A stretch of DNA of 64,000 bases from Ruegeria sp. HKCCD8929 (GCF_013031405.1 NZ_WPZY01000002.1:409491-473490), one strand, 5' to 3'; counted from the stretch's first letter, positions 25,685 through 35,731 are shown. The notes: generated from the letters alone by a model not told the origin. Translations and numbers: made by a program.

Positions 25685-25886
25685 TGAGGACGAGGCAGTA
25701 GGGGCAGTCAACGACCCCAACCAATAACAAACAGGTTTCATACAGGCATCTCGCTTTCATCAGAACAAAGAGATCCGGCGCGCGGGCGAGCAGACATCCC
25801 CCCAGGTGGCGCGCGCAGCTGGACTTCCCGCACAGCGGGCAAATGCGGCGGGTTGATCGGTGGCAGCAGATCAACCTGCCGTTTTT
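25685..25886 (+). ncRNA. UpsM-like small RNA in the mraZ leader
   Basis: The leader between the MraZ-box promoter and mraZ ends in a strong intrinsic terminator (25845-25886) placed 55 bases before mraZ. In Rhodobacter sphaeroides the same position yields UpsM, an abundant RNA of about 206 bases made by partial termination in the dcw leader. The predicted length here is about 200. The 5' end is an estimate. Confidence 0.72.
25845..25886 (+). terminator. Intrinsic terminator/attenuator upstream of mraZ
   Basis: Arms GCGGCGGGTTGATC and GATCAACCTGCCG (one mismatch) around a ten-base loop, followed by five T. Placed inside the dcw leader, it can terminate most transcripts and limit expression of the whole cluster. 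Confidence 0.88.
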
Positions 25887-25941
25887 AGCATCTGGGGGTG
25901 TGTGAGTTTTAACGGGGGCGCAGGCGAAAGGGACAGTCGGC

Positions 25942-26445
25942 TTGGCGCGCAGGTTCAGAGGTGAAAGCCACCACAAGGTGGATGCGAAGGGCAGGGTGTC
26001 GATCCCGGCCTCGTTTCGCCGTGTGCTTGAGGCGGGCGATCCCAACTGGCAATCCGGCGATAACCCCGAACTTGTGATCGTCTATGGCGATCACCGCCGC
26101 AAATACCTGGAATGCTACACGATGGAGGCGATCGACGAGGTCGATGCCAAGATCGACGCCCTGCCGCGCGGCTCGATGCAGCGTAAGATGCTGCAGCGCA
26201 TGTTCCACGGTCAGTCCTTTCCCACCAATGTGGACGAAACCGGCCGTCTGGTGCTGCCCGCCAAGCTGCGCAAGAAGATCGATCTGGACAACGAGGCCTT
26301 CTTCATTGCCGCCGGTGACACGTTCCAGATCTGGAAACCCGAGACCTACGACAGCGTAGAGCTTGCCGCCGCCGAAGAGTGGCTGGACGAATTGCCGGGC
26401 GATTTCGATCCGATGCAGTATCTCGACGGCCCCGGGGATGGGTGA
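25942..26445 (+). CDS. mraZ: Transcriptional regulator MraZ
   Basis: 167 residues, TTG start. Two AbrB-like repeats, each with the DXXXR-type signature: [15 protein letters not shown] (about residues 13-27) and [15 protein letters not shown] in the second half. MraZ forms a ring and binds TGGGN repeats ahead of the dcw operon, repressing it in E. coli. The array at 25629-25683 is the expected target. It is the first gene of the dcw cluster and lies behind the UpsM-like terminator. The stop is followed at once by rsmH. Confidence 0.95.
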   Translation: MARRFRGESHHKVDAKGRVSIPASFRRVLEAGDPNWQSGDNPELVIVYGDHRRKYLECYTMEAIDEVDAKIDALPRGSMQRKMLQRMFHGQSFPTNVDETGRLVLPAKLRKKIDLDNEAFFIAAGDTFQIWKPETYDSVELAAAEEWLDELPGDFDPMQYLDGPGDG

Positions 26446-26449
26446 CGGC

Positions 26450-27445
26450 ATGGCCGCCGCTGCCTCCCCTTCTTCCGACGATCCGCATATTCCGGTCCTG
26501 TTGCGGCCTTTGCTTGACGCGGTGGCTCCCGTTTCGGGCATTTGGCTGGACGGCACTTTCGGCGCGGGCGGCTATACCCGTGGCCTGCTGGCCGCCGGTG
26601 CCGCGCGTGTGATCGGCGTCGACCGCGATCCGCTGGCCTTTGAGATGGCGGCGGATTGGGCCGGAGACTATGGCGATCGGCTGGTGATGCAGTCGGGCGT
26701 GTTCTCACGCATGGATGACTATGCGCAGGATCTCGACGGTGTGGTGCTCGATCTGGGCGTGTCCTCGATGCAGCTCGATCAGGCGGAACGCGGGTTTTCC
26801 TTCATGAAGGACGGCCCCCTCGACATGCGCATGAGCCAGGAGGGTGAAAGCGCCGCCGATCTGGTCAACACCGCGGCCGAGGTGCAGCTGGCCGATATTC
26901 TGTTCCATTACGGCGAGGAACGTGCCAGCCGCCGCATCGCCAAGGCCATCGTCAAGGCCCGGGCCGAAGCGCCGATCACCACTACTCTACACCTGGCCGA
27001 GATCATCGAATCCTGCCTGCCACGAGCCAAGCCGGGGCAGTCGCATCCCGCGACCCGCTCGTTTCAGGCGCTGCGGATCGCGGTGAATGCTGAATATGAC
27101 GAGCTGTTTGAGGGGCTGATGGCCGCAGAGCGCGCGCTGAAGCCGGGTGGGCAACTGGCGGTGGTGACCTTCCACTCCATCGAGGACCGGATGGTCAAAC
27201 GCTTTCTGCAAGCACGCGCAGGCAAGACCGGGCGGGCCAGTCGCCATGCGCCGGAACTGCAGCAGGAACAGCCACAATTCGCGCTGAAAACCCGCAAGGC
27301 GGTAGGGCCGGACGAACAGGAACTGGAAGAAAACCCACGGTCCCGCTCGGCCAAGCTGCGGGTCGCCGTGCGGACGGATGCTCCGGCGGGGCCGGTCGAT
27401 CCGCGATCCATTGGAATGCCGCAGCTCAAGGGGGGGATGCGATGA
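26450..27445 (+). CDS. rsmH: 16S rRNA (cytosine-1402-N4)-methyltransferase
   Basis: 331 residues from ATG 26450; an ATG at 26438 overlapping the mraZ stop is also possible. The Rossmann methyltransferase has [13 protein letters not shown], the SAM-binding [51 protein letters not shown], then [15 protein letters not shown] and [12 protein letters not shown]. It methylates N4 of C1402 in 16S rRNA. The stop overlaps the ftsL start (ATGA). Confidence 0.96.
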   Translation: MAAAASPSSDDPHIPVLLRPLLDAVAPVSGIWLDGTFGAGGYTRGLLAAGAARVIGVDRDPLAFEMAADWAGDYGDRLVMQSGVFSRMDDYAQDLDGVVLDLGVSSMQLDQAERGFSFMKDGPLDMRMSQEGESAADLVNTAAEVQLADILFHYGEERASRRIAKAIVKARAEAPITTTLHLAEIIESCLPRAKPGQSHPATRSFQALRIAVNAEYDELFEGLMAAERALKPGGQLAVVTFHSIEDRMVKRFLQARAGKTGRASRHAPELQQEQPQFALKTRKAVGPDEQELEENPRSRSAKLRVAVRTDAPAGPVDPRSIGMPQLKGGMR

Positions 27446-27810
27446 GGGGTGTGATCTATGTCCTGACCGCGCTGGCCGTGTTCGGTCTGGCGCTTTGGGC
27501 GTATCAGGAGAATTACCGCACCCAGCAGGTGCTCAAGGAAACTCAGGCGCTGCAACGCCAGATCGGCGCCGCGCAGGTGCGCCTGAGCGTATTGCGCGCC
27601 GAATGGGCCTATCTCAATCGCCCCGACCGGCTGCGCGAACTGGCGGATCTGAATTTCGAACGACTCGGCCTGCTGCCGCTGCGTCCAGATCAGTTCGGGC
27701 GGGTGGACGAGATTACCTATGCCGAAGATCCCGACCTGCCGATCATCGACCCCATCGACGTGCAGGGGATCACAGATGTGCAGGCGCTGACGGAGCTTGA
27801 ATGGCCATGA
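27442..27810 (+). CDS. ftsL: Cell-division protein FtsL
   Basis: 122 residues. Short cytoplasmic start, one transmembrane segment ([18 protein letters not shown]), a periplasmic coiled coil ([29 protein letters not shown]) and the [21 protein letters not shown] motif, common in FtsL proteins of this group. It forms a complex with FtsB and FtsQ at mid-cell and signals to FtsWI. It overlaps rsmH by four bases and ftsI by ten bases, so its translation is coupled. Assignment rests on position and architecture as much as on sequence. Confidence 0.92.
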   Translation: MRGVIYVLTALAVFGLALWAYQENYRTQQVLKETQALQRQIGAAQVRLSVLRAEWAYLNRPDRLRELADLNFERLGLLPLRPDQFGRVDEITYAEDPDLPIIDPIDVQGITDVQALTELEWP

Positions 27811-29594
27811 TCCGAACCCCGCTGCGCCCGCTCGCCCGTGTTCTCGATGCCCGCGCCAAGGGCGAAAACCCCGACGCCATCGAGCGCGAGAACATCCGCA
27901 AACGTCACGAGGACATGCAGGACCGCTCCCGCGCCCGGGCCGAGGGGCGGTTGCTGGTGCTTGGCGCCTTCTTCTTCTGCGCTTTTGCCGTTGTGGGGGT
28001 ACGCATGGGGATGCTGGCCACATCCGAGGCGCAGGAGCCTTTGGCCAGCGCACCCGGTGCCACAATCGCCATGCAGCGCGCCGATATCGTGGACCGCGAA
28101 GGGCGCATTCTGGCCACCAATCTCGAAACCTACTCGGTTTACGCCCAACCGCCGCTGATGGTGGACCCGGTCGCCGCCGCCGAGGGTCTGGTCAAGGTCT
28201 TTCCCGATCTCGACAAGGACCGGCTGGTCAAGGATTTCACCGGCAAGCGCAAGTTCCTGTGGATCAAGAAGCGTATCTCGCCCGAGCAGAAACAGGCGGC
28301 GCATGATATCGGCGATCCCGGCATCCTGTTCGGCCCGCGCGAGATGCGTCTTTATCCCAACGGCCAGCTTGCAGCCCATGTGCTGGGCGGCGCCGGGTTT
28401 GGCCGCGAAGGCGTGAGCGCTGCCGAGGTCATCGGCGTCGCCGGCGTCGAGAAACAGTTCGACGGCTATCTGCGCGATCCATCCAACGGCGCCAAGCCGC
28501 TGCGCCTCTCGCTGGACCTGACCGTGCAGGCGGCGGTCGAGCAGGTGCTGTTCGGCGGCATGAAGATCATGAACGCCAAGGGCGCCTCTGCCGTGCTGAT
28601 GAATGCCCATACGGGAGAGGTGATCTCGGCCGCCTCGCTGCCCTCGTTCGATCCCAACGACCGGCCCCGCCCGCCGACCTCCGGCTTCGATCCGTCCGAC
28701 AGCCCCCTCTTTAATCGTTACGTGCAAGGGGTTTACGAGCTTGGTTCGGTCTTCAAGATTTTCACCGCCGCGCAGGCTGTGAACCTGGGGCTGGTGAATT
28801 CCGGGACCATCATCGACACGTCCGGCCCGATGCGGATCGGTCGTTTTCCCATCGGAGAGTTTCAGGGCAAGAACTATGGCAAGCTGAGTGTTGCCGACGT
28901 GATCGTCAAAAGCTCGAACCGGGGGACCGGACGGCTGGCGCTGCAGATCGGCGCAAAACGGCAGCAGGATTTCCTGGGCAGGCTCGGCATGTTCGAGCCG
29001 ACTCCGTTCGAAATCGTCGAAGCGGCGGGCGGTCAGCCGCTGAAACCCAAGAAATGGGGTGAACTGAGCACTGTCACCATCTCCTACGGCCATGGCCTGT
29101 CGACCAGCCCGATGCATCTGGCGGCGGGCTATGCGGCGATTGCCAATGGCGGGCGCTATGTCAGCCCGACGATCCTGAAACAGAAGGGTCCGCAATACGG
29201 GCCCCGGGTCATGTCCGAGAATGCCGCCAGCCAGGCCCAGCAGATGCTGCGGAAGGTGGTCACCAGCGGCACCGCCAGCTTTGGCGAGGTGCCGGGCTAT
29301 GAGGTGGCGGGCAAGACCGGCACCGCCGACAAACCCAAGCCGCGCGGCGGGTATTACGAGGACAAGGTGATCGCCACTTTCGCCTCGCTCTTTCCGGCAA
29401 GCGATCCGCAATATGTGCTGATCGTCACGCTGGATGAACCCTCGATCGTCGCTTACGGTGAAAAGCGTCGCACCGCGGGCTGGACCGCCGTTCCGGTCGC
29501 GGCGGAACTGATCGGACGGGTGGCGCCGCTGCTTGGCCTGCGTCCCCGGCTTGAGCATGATGAGGGCGCTGCTATAACGCTGACCTCGAACTAG
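27801..29594 (+). CDS. ftsI: Division-specific peptidoglycan transpeptidase FtsI (PBP3)
   Basis: 597 residues. One N-terminal membrane anchor (LLVLGAFFFCAFAVVGV, about 51-67), a pedestal domain (RADIVDREGRILATNLETYSVYA) and a class B transpeptidase domain. Active-site motifs: SVFK at 316-319 (nucleophile S316), SSN at 371-373 and KTGT at 505-508. It cross-links septal peptidoglycan with FtsW as partner polymerase. The start overlaps ftsL. It is followed by murE after a 22-base gap with AGGAG. Confidence 0.97.
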   Translation: MAMIRTPLRPLARVLDARAKGENPDAIERENIRKRHEDMQDRSRARAEGRLLVLGAFFFCAFAVVGVRMGMLATSEAQEPLASAPGATIAMQRADIVDREGRILATNLETYSVYAQPPLMVDPVAAAEGLVKVFPDLDKDRLVKDFTGKRKFLWIKKRISPEQKQAAHDIGDPGILFGPREMRLYPNGQLAAHVLGGAGFGREGVSAAEVIGVAGVEKQFDGYLRDPSNGAKPLRLSLDLTVQAAVEQVLFGGMKIMNAKGASAVLMNAHTGEVISAASLPSFDPNDRPRPPTSGFDPSDSPLFNRYVQGVYELGSVFKIFTAAQAVNLGLVNSGTIIDTSGPMRIGRFPIGEFQGKNYGKLSVADVIVKSSNRGTGRLALQIGAKRQQDFLGRLGMFEPTPFEIVEAAGGQPLKPKKWGELSTVTISYGHGLSTSPMHLAAGYAAIANGGRYVSPTILKQKGPQYGPRVMSENAASQAQQMLRKVVTSGTASFGEVPGYEVAGKTGTADKPKPRGGYYEDKVIATFASLFPASDPQYVLIVTLDEPSIVAYGEKRRTAGWTAVPVAAELIGRVAPLLGLRPRLEHDEGAAITLTSN

Positions 29595-29616
29595 GCAGCG
29601 CAAAAGCAGGAGCGTC

Positions 29617-31098
29617 ATGGGCACACGGTCAAAGAAACTCAGCCAACTGGCCCTGACGGCACGCGGCGGACGCGACCCCGAGATCACCGGGCTGGCCGTG
29701 GACAGCCGCGAGGTCAAGGACGGGTTCCTGTTCGCCGCCCTCCCCGGCACCCGCGTCCATGGCGGCGAGTTCATCCAATACGCGCTGCGCATGGGCGCCG
29801 CCGCCGTGCTGACCGACGCCAAAGGGGCCGAGATTGCAAGCGCCGAACTGGCCGCGTCCGAGGCCGCGCTGGTGGTGGTCGAGGATCCGCGTCAAGCGCT
29901 CGCTTTCACTGCGGCGCTGTGGTTCGGCGCCCAGCCTGAGACCATGGTCGCCGTCACCGGCACCAATGGGAAGACTTCCGTCGCCACCTTCGTCCGCCAG
30001 ATCTGGGCTGAACTAGGCCATTCCGCCGTCAATCTGGGCACCACGGGGGTCGAAGGCGCATGGACCGCCCCTTTGGCCCACACCACGCCCGAACCGATCA
30101 CTCTGCATCGCTGCCTGGCCGAGGCCGCGGCGAATGGCGTCACCCATGCGGCGATGGAGGCGTCGTCGCACGGGCTGGAACAGCGCCGCCTGGATGGCGT
30201 GAACCTGACCGCCGCTGGGTTCTCCAACTTCACCCAGGACCATCTTGACTATCACGACACGTTCGAGGCCTATTTCGCCGCCAAGGCCGGCCTGTTCCGC
30301 CGGGTGCTGCCCCCCGACGGCAAGGCGGTGATCAATCTGGACGACCCCAAGGGCGCCGAAATGCGCGCCGTGGCCACCGCGCGCGGGCAGGAGGTACTGA
30401 CGGTCGGGCAGGGTATCGGCGATCTGTGCCTGCTGAACCAGCGTTTCGATGCCACCGGGCAGGACCTGCGGTTCTCATGGCGGGGCAGCGTGCATCAGAC
30501 CCGCCTGAATCTGATCGGCGGGTTTCAGGCCGAGAACGTGCTGCTCGCCTGCGGGCTGGCGATCGCCAGCGGCGACGAACCCGAGCAGGTGTTCGAGACC
30601 CTGCCGCATCTGACCACCGTGCGCGGGCGGATGCAGCTCGCGGCCACGCGCGGCAACGGGGCTGCGGTCTTTGTCGATTACGCGCATACGCCGGATGCGG
30701 TTTCGACCGCGCTAAAGGCGCTGCGCCCGCATGTGATGGGCCGCCTCATCGCCATTGTCGGCGCAGGCGGCGACCGGGATGCGGGCAAACGCCCGCTGAT
30801 GGGGCAGGCAGCGGCCGAGAATGCGGATATCGTCTTTGTCACCGACGACAACCCACGCAGCGAAGACCCGGGCACGATCCGCGCCGCAGTCATGGAGGGA
30901 GCGCCGGACGCCACCGAGGTGGGCGACCGGGCCGAGGCCATCCTGCGGGGCATCGACGCGCTACAACCGGGCGATGCGCTACTGATCGCGGGCAAGGGGC
31001 ATGAAACCGGGCAAATCGTGGGCGACCAGGTGCTGCCCTTCGACGACGCCGAACAAGCCAGCATCGCGGTTGCCGCGCTGGACGGGAGATACGCATGA
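29617..31098 (+). CDS. murE: UDP-MurNAc-tripeptide synthetase (meso-diaminopimelate ligase)
   Basis: 493 residues, usual MurE length. ATP-binding TGTNGKTS at about 114-121, then HTTPEPITLHRCLAEAA, MEASSHGLEQRRLDGV, the Mur-ligase carbamylated-Lys region DHLDYHDTFEAYFAAKAGLF, DYAHTPDAV, and TDDNPRSEDP, the D-N-P-R motif typical of meso-diaminopimelate-specific enzymes. It adds meso-Dap to UDP-MurNAc-L-Ala-D-Glu. It overlaps murF by four bases (ATGA). Confidence 0.97.
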   Translation: MGTRSKKLSQLALTARGGRDPEITGLAVDSREVKDGFLFAALPGTRVHGGEFIQYALRMGAAAVLTDAKGAEIASAELAASEAALVVVEDPRQALAFTAALWFGAQPETMVAVTGTNGKTSVATFVRQIWAELGHSAVNLGTTGVEGAWTAPLAHTTPEPITLHRCLAEAAANGVTHAAMEASSHGLEQRRLDGVNLTAAGFSNFTQDHLDYHDTFEAYFAAKAGLFRRVLPPDGKAVINLDDPKGAEMRAVATARGQEVLTVGQGIGDLCLLNQRFDATGQDLRFSWRGSVHQTRLNLIGGFQAENVLLACGLAIASGDEPEQVFETLPHLTTVRGRMQLAATRGNGAAVFVDYAHTPDAVSTALKALRPHVMGRLIAIVGAGGDRDAGKRPLMGQAAAENADIVFVTDDNPRSEDPGTIRAAVMEGAPDATEVGDRAEAILRGIDALQPGDALLIAGKGHETGQIVGDQVLPFDDAEQASIAVAALDGRYA

Positions 31099-32498
31099 TA
31101 CTCTGGACCGCAGCAGACGCCGCCGAGGCCACAGTCGGCCGCGCCACGACCGACTGGACCGCCAGCGGCGTCTCGATCGACACCCGCACCATCCGGCCCG
31201 GCGACCTGTTCGTCGCACTAAAGGACACGCGCGATGGGCATGATTTTGTCGCTCAGGCGCTGGAAAAGGGTGCCAGCGCCGCACTGGTTTCGCGCGTCCC
31301 CGAGGGTGTTGCAGAGGATGCGCCGCTTTTGATCGTGGACGATGTACAGGCCGCGCTGGAGGCGTTGGGTCGCGCCGGACGGGCGCGCTGCAATGCGCGG
31401 GTGGCGGCGGTGACCGGCAGCGTCGGCAAGACCTCGACCAAGGAAATGCTGGTCACCATGCTGGGCGATCAGGGCCAGACCCATGCCAGTGTGGCCAGCT
31501 ACAACAACCACTGGGGCGTGCCGCTGACGCTGGCGCGGATGCCCGCCGATACCGAGTTCGCCATTATCGAGATCGGCATGAACCACCCTGGCGAGATCGC
31601 GCCGCTGGCGCGGCAGGCGCGCCCTCATGTGGCGCTCATCACCACCGTGGCGGCCGCGCATCTTGAGGCCTTCGAGTCGGTGGATGCCATCGCCCGCGAA
31701 AAGGCGGCGATCTTCGAAGGTCTGCCGCAAGGCGGAGTGGCCATCGTCAATTCTGACATCGAACAGGTCGACATCCTGCGCGATCAGGCCCGTCAGCGGG
31801 GCGCACGCGTGCTGACCTTTGGACGAACCGCCCGCGACTTCAAGCTGATCGAGGTCGACACCGAGGGCGAGTTGACCCGGGTCAAGACCAATGTCTATGG
31901 CTCGGTCCTTGGGTTCCGCATCCGCTCGGCGGGCACGCATTTCGCCATGAACGGGCTGGGCGCCTTGGCCGCCTGTGCCGCACTCGGGGCGGATTTGATC
32001 CAGTCCCTCGTCAGCCTTCGCGAATGGACCCCCTACAAGGGGCGCGGAGTGCGCGAACGGGTCGATCTGGTGACCGGCGGATATCTGACCCTTCTGGATG
32101 ACAGCTACAATGCCAACCCCACCTCGACCGGTGCGGCGCTGGACGTGCTGGCGGGCACCGAAGGCCGGCGCCGGGTGGCGTTTCTGGGCGACATGAAAGA
32201 GCTGGGAGTACAGGCCGAAGCGCTGCACGCGGGCCTTGCCGAGCTTGACGCGATGGAGCAGGTCGACCAGGTGCATTGCATCGGTCCGCTGATGCGCGCA
32301 CTGCACGCCGCGCTGCCCGAGGATAAGCGCGGGCTCTGGACCGAGACCAGTGCCGAGATGGCCACACATCTGCCCGATCTGCTCTGGGCGGGCGACATTG
32401 TGCTGGCCAAAGGGTCGCTCAGCATGGATCTAGCGCGGATTGTTGACGGAATACGCAAAATGAGCGATGGCCCCGCGGATGCCTCCCTGTCTGAATGA
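31095..32498 (+). CDS. murF: UDP-MurNAc-pentapeptide synthetase
   Basis: 467 residues. N-terminal domain SIDTRTIRPGDLFVALKDTRDGHDFVAQAL, ATP-binding TGSVGKTS at about 107-114, EIGMNHPGEIAPLARQARP, then LLDDSYNANPTSTGAALDVL and FLGDMKELG. It adds D-Ala-D-Ala to the tripeptide precursor, finishing the cytoplasmic pentapeptide. D-Ala-D-Ala comes from Ddl, encoded about 12 kb downstream. Starts inside the murE stop. Confidence 0.97.
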   Translation: MILWTAADAAEATVGRATTDWTASGVSIDTRTIRPGDLFVALKDTRDGHDFVAQALEKGASAALVSRVPEGVAEDAPLLIVDDVQAALEALGRAGRARCNARVAAVTGSVGKTSTKEMLVTMLGDQGQTHASVASYNNHWGVPLTLARMPADTEFAIIEIGMNHPGEIAPLARQARPHVALITTVAAAHLEAFESVDAIAREKAAIFEGLPQGGVAIVNSDIEQVDILRDQARQRGARVLTFGRTARDFKLIEVDTEGELTRVKTNVYGSVLGFRIRSAGTHFAMNGLGALAACAALGADLIQSLVSLREWTPYKGRGVRERVDLVTGGYLTLLDDSYNANPTSTGAALDVLAGTEGRRRVAFLGDMKELGVQAEALHAGLAELDAMEQVDQVHCIGPLMRALHAALPEDKRGLWTETSAEMATHLPDLLWAGDIVLAKGSLSMDLARIVDGIRKMSDGPADASLSE

Positions 32499-32525
32499 CG
32501 ACTCACGAGTAAGGATCGTATTGAA

Positions 32526-33608
32526 ATGCTCTATTGGTTGACCGCCTTGTCGGATGGAGGGGATTTCTGGAACCTCTTCCGCTACATCACCTTCCGTGCA
32601 GGCGGCGCCTTTCTGACCGCTCTGGTGTTCGGGTTCCTGTTCGGGCGCCCGCTGATTGACGTATTGCGCAAGAAACAGGGCAAGGGCCAGCCGATCCGGG
32701 ATGACGGACCGGAGGGGCATTTCGTGAAGGCGGGCACGCCGACCATGGGCGGGCTGCTGGTCGTGGGCGCGTTGCTCACCTCGACACTGCTCTGGGCGCG
32801 GTGGGAGAACCCCTATGTCTGGCTGGTCCTCTTCGTGACACTGGCCTATGCGGCGATCGGATTTGCCGACGATTACGCGAAGGTTTCGAAACAGAACACA
32901 AAGGGTGTGCCGGGCAGGCTGCGGCTGGCGTTGGGCATCATGATCGCGGTTGCGGCGGCGACCTGGGCCTCGCTGAACCATCCCGAGGCGCTGCAATACC
33001 AACTGGCCCTGCCGGTTTTCAAGGATACGCTGATCAATCTGGGTGTGTTCTATATTCCGTTCTCGATCTGCGTGATCGTGGGCGCGGCCAATGCGGTGAA
33101 CCTGACCGATGGTCTGGACGGGCTGGCGATCATGCCGGCGATGATTGCAGCCTCGACGCTTGGGGTGATCGCCTACGCGGTCGGACGGGTCGACTTCACC
33201 GAGTATCTGGACGTGCACTACGTTCCGGGAACCGGTGAACTGTTGATTTTCACGGCTGCACTGTTTGGCGCCGGGCTCGGCTTTCTCTGGTATAACGCGC
33301 CGCCGGCGGCTGTGTTCATGGGCGATACGGGATCGCTGGCCTTGGGTGGTGCGTTGGGGGCCATTGCGGTTGCGACGAAACACGAGTTGGTGCTGGCCAT
33401 CGTGGGCGGGCTCTTCGTGGTCGAGGCGCTGAGCGTGATCGTTCAGGTGCTCTATTTCAAACGCACCGGCAAGCGTGTGTTCCTGATGGCGCCGATCCAT
33501 CATCACTATGAAAAAAAAGGCTGGGCCGAGCCCACCATCGTGATCCGCTTCTGGATCATCTCGCTGATCCTGGCGATGATCGGGCTGGCGACACTCAAAG
33601 TGCGCTGA
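32526..33608 (+). CDS. mraY: Phospho-MurNAc-pentapeptide translocase
   Basis: 360 residues, multi-pass membrane enzyme. Motifs: [15 protein letters not shown]-like FADDYAKV with the two catalytic Asp, [28 protein letters not shown] and the cytoplasmic [12 protein letters not shown] (HHH) motif. It transfers phospho-MurNAc-pentapeptide to undecaprenyl phosphate to give lipid I, which MurG then glycosylates. In most relatives murD follows directly; here a large TPR gene intervenes. Confidence 0.97.
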   Translation: MLYWLTALSDGGDFWNLFRYITFRAGGAFLTALVFGFLFGRPLIDVLRKKQGKGQPIRDDGPEGHFVKAGTPTMGGLLVVGALLTSTLLWARWENPYVWLVLFVTLAYAAIGFADDYAKVSKQNTKGVPGRLRLALGIMIAVAAATWASLNHPEALQYQLALPVFKDTLINLGVFYIPFSICVIVGAANAVNLTDGLDGLAIMPAMIAASTLGVIAYAVGRVDFTEYLDVHYVPGTGELLIFTAALFGAGLGFLWYNAPPAAVFMGDTGSLALGGALGAIAVATKHELVLAIVGGLFVVEALSVIVQVLYFKRTGKRVFLMAPIHHHYEKKGWAEPTIVIRFWIISLILAMIGLATLKVR

Positions 33609-33781
33609 GCCGCGTTCTGGCTATCTTGTACCGGCCTCCGGGAGGGGAGTGACCGTTTTGTACAAGACCGGCGGCACCCCTTGGCGCCGTCCTGACCGCC
33701 CCAGATGCACCGCCGCGTCGCAGCGTGACACAAATTGAGCCGCCATGGTATTCTCGTCTCATTGCCGACGAGGATATAGTT

Positions 33782-35731
33782 TTGTTCAAATTCAACTGGT
33801 GGCGCGACAAGGATAATCGCGACGGCGCCACCGCGATCATCGATGTATTGAAAGTGGTCGTGCCGGCTGTGCTGGTCGTCACGGTGGTCGTTGCCGGGTG
33901 GTTGGGGATTACCAGCAAAGACGATGATGATAACGGCCCCTCTTCCATCGAGTGCAACAGCACATTCACCCAGAGCGACAATGGCACGGTCGTGCAAAAT
34001 TGCGGCGGTGACGTACAGGTCGACGGGCAGGCGGGCGACGACACCATTACCTGCAACAGCCAGTTCCGGCAGGACGGCGACGGCAATCTGATCCAGAACT
34101 GCGGTGACGGCACGGTGATCATCGGCCTGACGCAGGAGAAGTTCTTTGCCGAACTGGAACGGCGCGAGGGTGAAATCCGCGCTGATCTTGAGCGCGCCTC
34201 GAGTGCCGAAAAGACGGTGCTGAACCAGGAGTTGGAGATCATCCGCCTGAAAATGGCGAATGTCGAGGAGGCCTATGCGCAAACGGTTGAAGAGCTGCGT
34301 CAGCTGCGTCTGCGTTTGACGGAATTCGAAGATGCGGTGCCGCGCACCCAGCTTGAGGCGGCCCAGCAGGCGCTGTTCGAAGGCAACCGGAAACTGGCCG
34401 ATGAATTGCTGGCTGAGGTGCAGGAACAGAGCACCGATGCGGTGGTTCTGGCGGCGGATGCGGCGTTTCTGCGGGGCGAGATTGCAGAACAGGAAATCCG
34501 CTGGGCGGACGCGGCCAAACATTACGCGGATGCGGCCCGGTTGAACCCGACATTCGTTACGCTGCTGAATGCACACGCCTTGACTTGGAAAGCCGGGCAA
34601 TATCGCAAAGCACTCCGGTATAGTGAAGACCTGCTGGAATTGGCCCGCAGTCTTGGGGATCCATACCAACTGGCAAAGGCTTTGAATGAACATGCGATTT
34701 CCATCGACTCACTAGGGTATTACGCAAAGGCTGAGCCTCTCTATCGCGAGGCGTTGGAAATTGGTCGTACGACGATAGGTGTCGAGCATCCTGACTATGC
34801 CATCCGTCTCAACAACCTCGCCGGGTTGCTGCAAGCGGCGGGCCGCTATGATGAGGCCGAGCCGCTTTATCGCGAGGCGTTGGAGATCAGTCGCAAGACG
34901 GTCGGTGTCGAACATCCCGCTTATGCCATTCGTCTCAACAACCTCGCGGGGTTGCTGCAGGCGACAGGCCGCTATGATGAGGCCGAGCCGCTCTATCGTG
35001 AGGCGCTGGAGATCGGTCGAAACACGGTAGGTGTCGAACATCCCGCTTATGCCACCCGTCTCAGCAACCTCGCCGGGTTGCTGCGGGCCACGGGTCGCCG
35101 TGATGAAGCCGAGGCGCACTATCGCGAGGCGCTGGAGATTGACCGCAAGACGATCGGTGTCGAGCATCCCGACTATGCCATCCGTCTCAACAACCTCGCC
35201 ATGTTGCTGCATGCGGCGGGCCGCTATGATGAGGCCGAGCCGCTCCACCGGGAGGTGCTGAAGATTGACCGCAAAGCGCTTGGTATCGAGCACCCCGGCT
35301 ATGCCACTGGTCTCAACAACCTTGCGGCGGTGCTACGGGCGACGGGCCGTTATGATGAGGCCGAGCCACTCTATCGTCAGGCGCTGGACATCAGCCGTAA
35401 GACGATTGGTATCGGGCATCCTGATTATGCCGTCCGTCTCAACAACCTCGCCATGTTGCTGCACGCGACGGGTCGCTATGATGAGGCCGAGCCGCTGTTC
35501 CGGGAGGTGCTGAAGATTGATGGCAAAGCGCTTGGTACCGCGCATCCCGGTTACGCCGTCGACCTCAACAACCTTGCCATGTTGCTGCATGCGACGGGCC
35601 GCTATGACGAGGCCGAACCGCTGTTTCTGGAGGCATTGGAGATTCTTGAACAGGCCCTTGGAGCAGAGCATCCCCATACAAAAGGCGCGCGCGAGAACCT
35701 GGACGCCTTCCTTGCCAGCAAGCCCGGCTAG
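33782..35731 (+). CDS. Membrane-anchored TPR-repeat protein inserted between mraY and murD
   Basis: 649 residues from TTG 33782, which has GAGGA seven bases ahead; an in-frame GTG at 33725 would add 19 residues without a ribosome site. Short cytoplasmic part (MFKFNWWRDKDN), one membrane segment (about 23-42), then a duplicated Cys-bearing motif (ECNSTFTQSDNGTVVQNCG and TCNSQFRQDGDGNLIQNCG), a coiled coil (about 125-180) and kinesin-light-chain-like TPRs with a 42-residue period. At least seven near-identical repeats (consensus RLNNLAxLLxATGRYDEAEPLYREALEI) end the protein. It likely scaffolds protein contacts in the periplasm. I recognise no named homologue. Its placement within dcw suggests a later insertion. 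Confidence 0.85.
   Translation: MFKFNWWRDKDNRDGATAIIDVLKVVVPAVLVVTVVVAGWLGITSKDDDDNGPSSIECNSTFTQSDNGTVVQNCGGDVQVDGQAGDDTITCNSQFRQDGDGNLIQNCGDGTVIIGLTQEKFFAELERREGEIRADLERASSAEKTVLNQELEIIRLKMANVEEAYAQTVEELRQLRLRLTEFEDAVPRTQLEAAQQALFEGNRKLADELLAEVQEQSTDAVVLAADAAFLRGEIAEQEIRWADAAKHYADAARLNPTFVTLLNAHALTWKAGQYRKALRYSEDLLELARSLGDPYQLAKALNEHAISIDSLGYYAKAEPLYREALEIGRTTIGVEHPDYAIRLNNLAGLLQAAGRYDEAEPLYREALEISRKTVGVEHPAYAIRLNNLAGLLQATGRYDEAEPLYREALEIGRNTVGVEHPAYATRLSNLAGLLRATGRRDEAEAHYREALEIDRKTIGVEHPDYAIRLNNLAMLLHAAGRYDEAEPLHREVLKIDRKALGIEHPGYATGLNNLAAVLRATGRYDEAEPLYRQALDISRKTIGIGHPDYAVRLNNLAMLLHATGRYDEAEPLFREVLKIDGKALGTAHPGYAVDLNNLAMLLHATGRYDEAEPLFLEALEILEQALGAEHPHTKGARENLDAFLASKPG
34805..35686 (+). 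repeat. Seven tandem 126-bp TPR-coding repeats
   Basis: Units start at 34805, 34931, 35057, 35183, 35309, 35435 and 35561. They are highly similar at DNA level (for example CTCAACAACCTCGCC and CGCTATGATGAGGCCGAG recur), so recent duplication or gene conversion is likely and copy number may vary between strains. Confidence 0.9.

Noticed and set aside
34805..35686. CRISPR-like tandem repeats
   Set aside because: The 126-bp units are coding TPR repeats without spacers.
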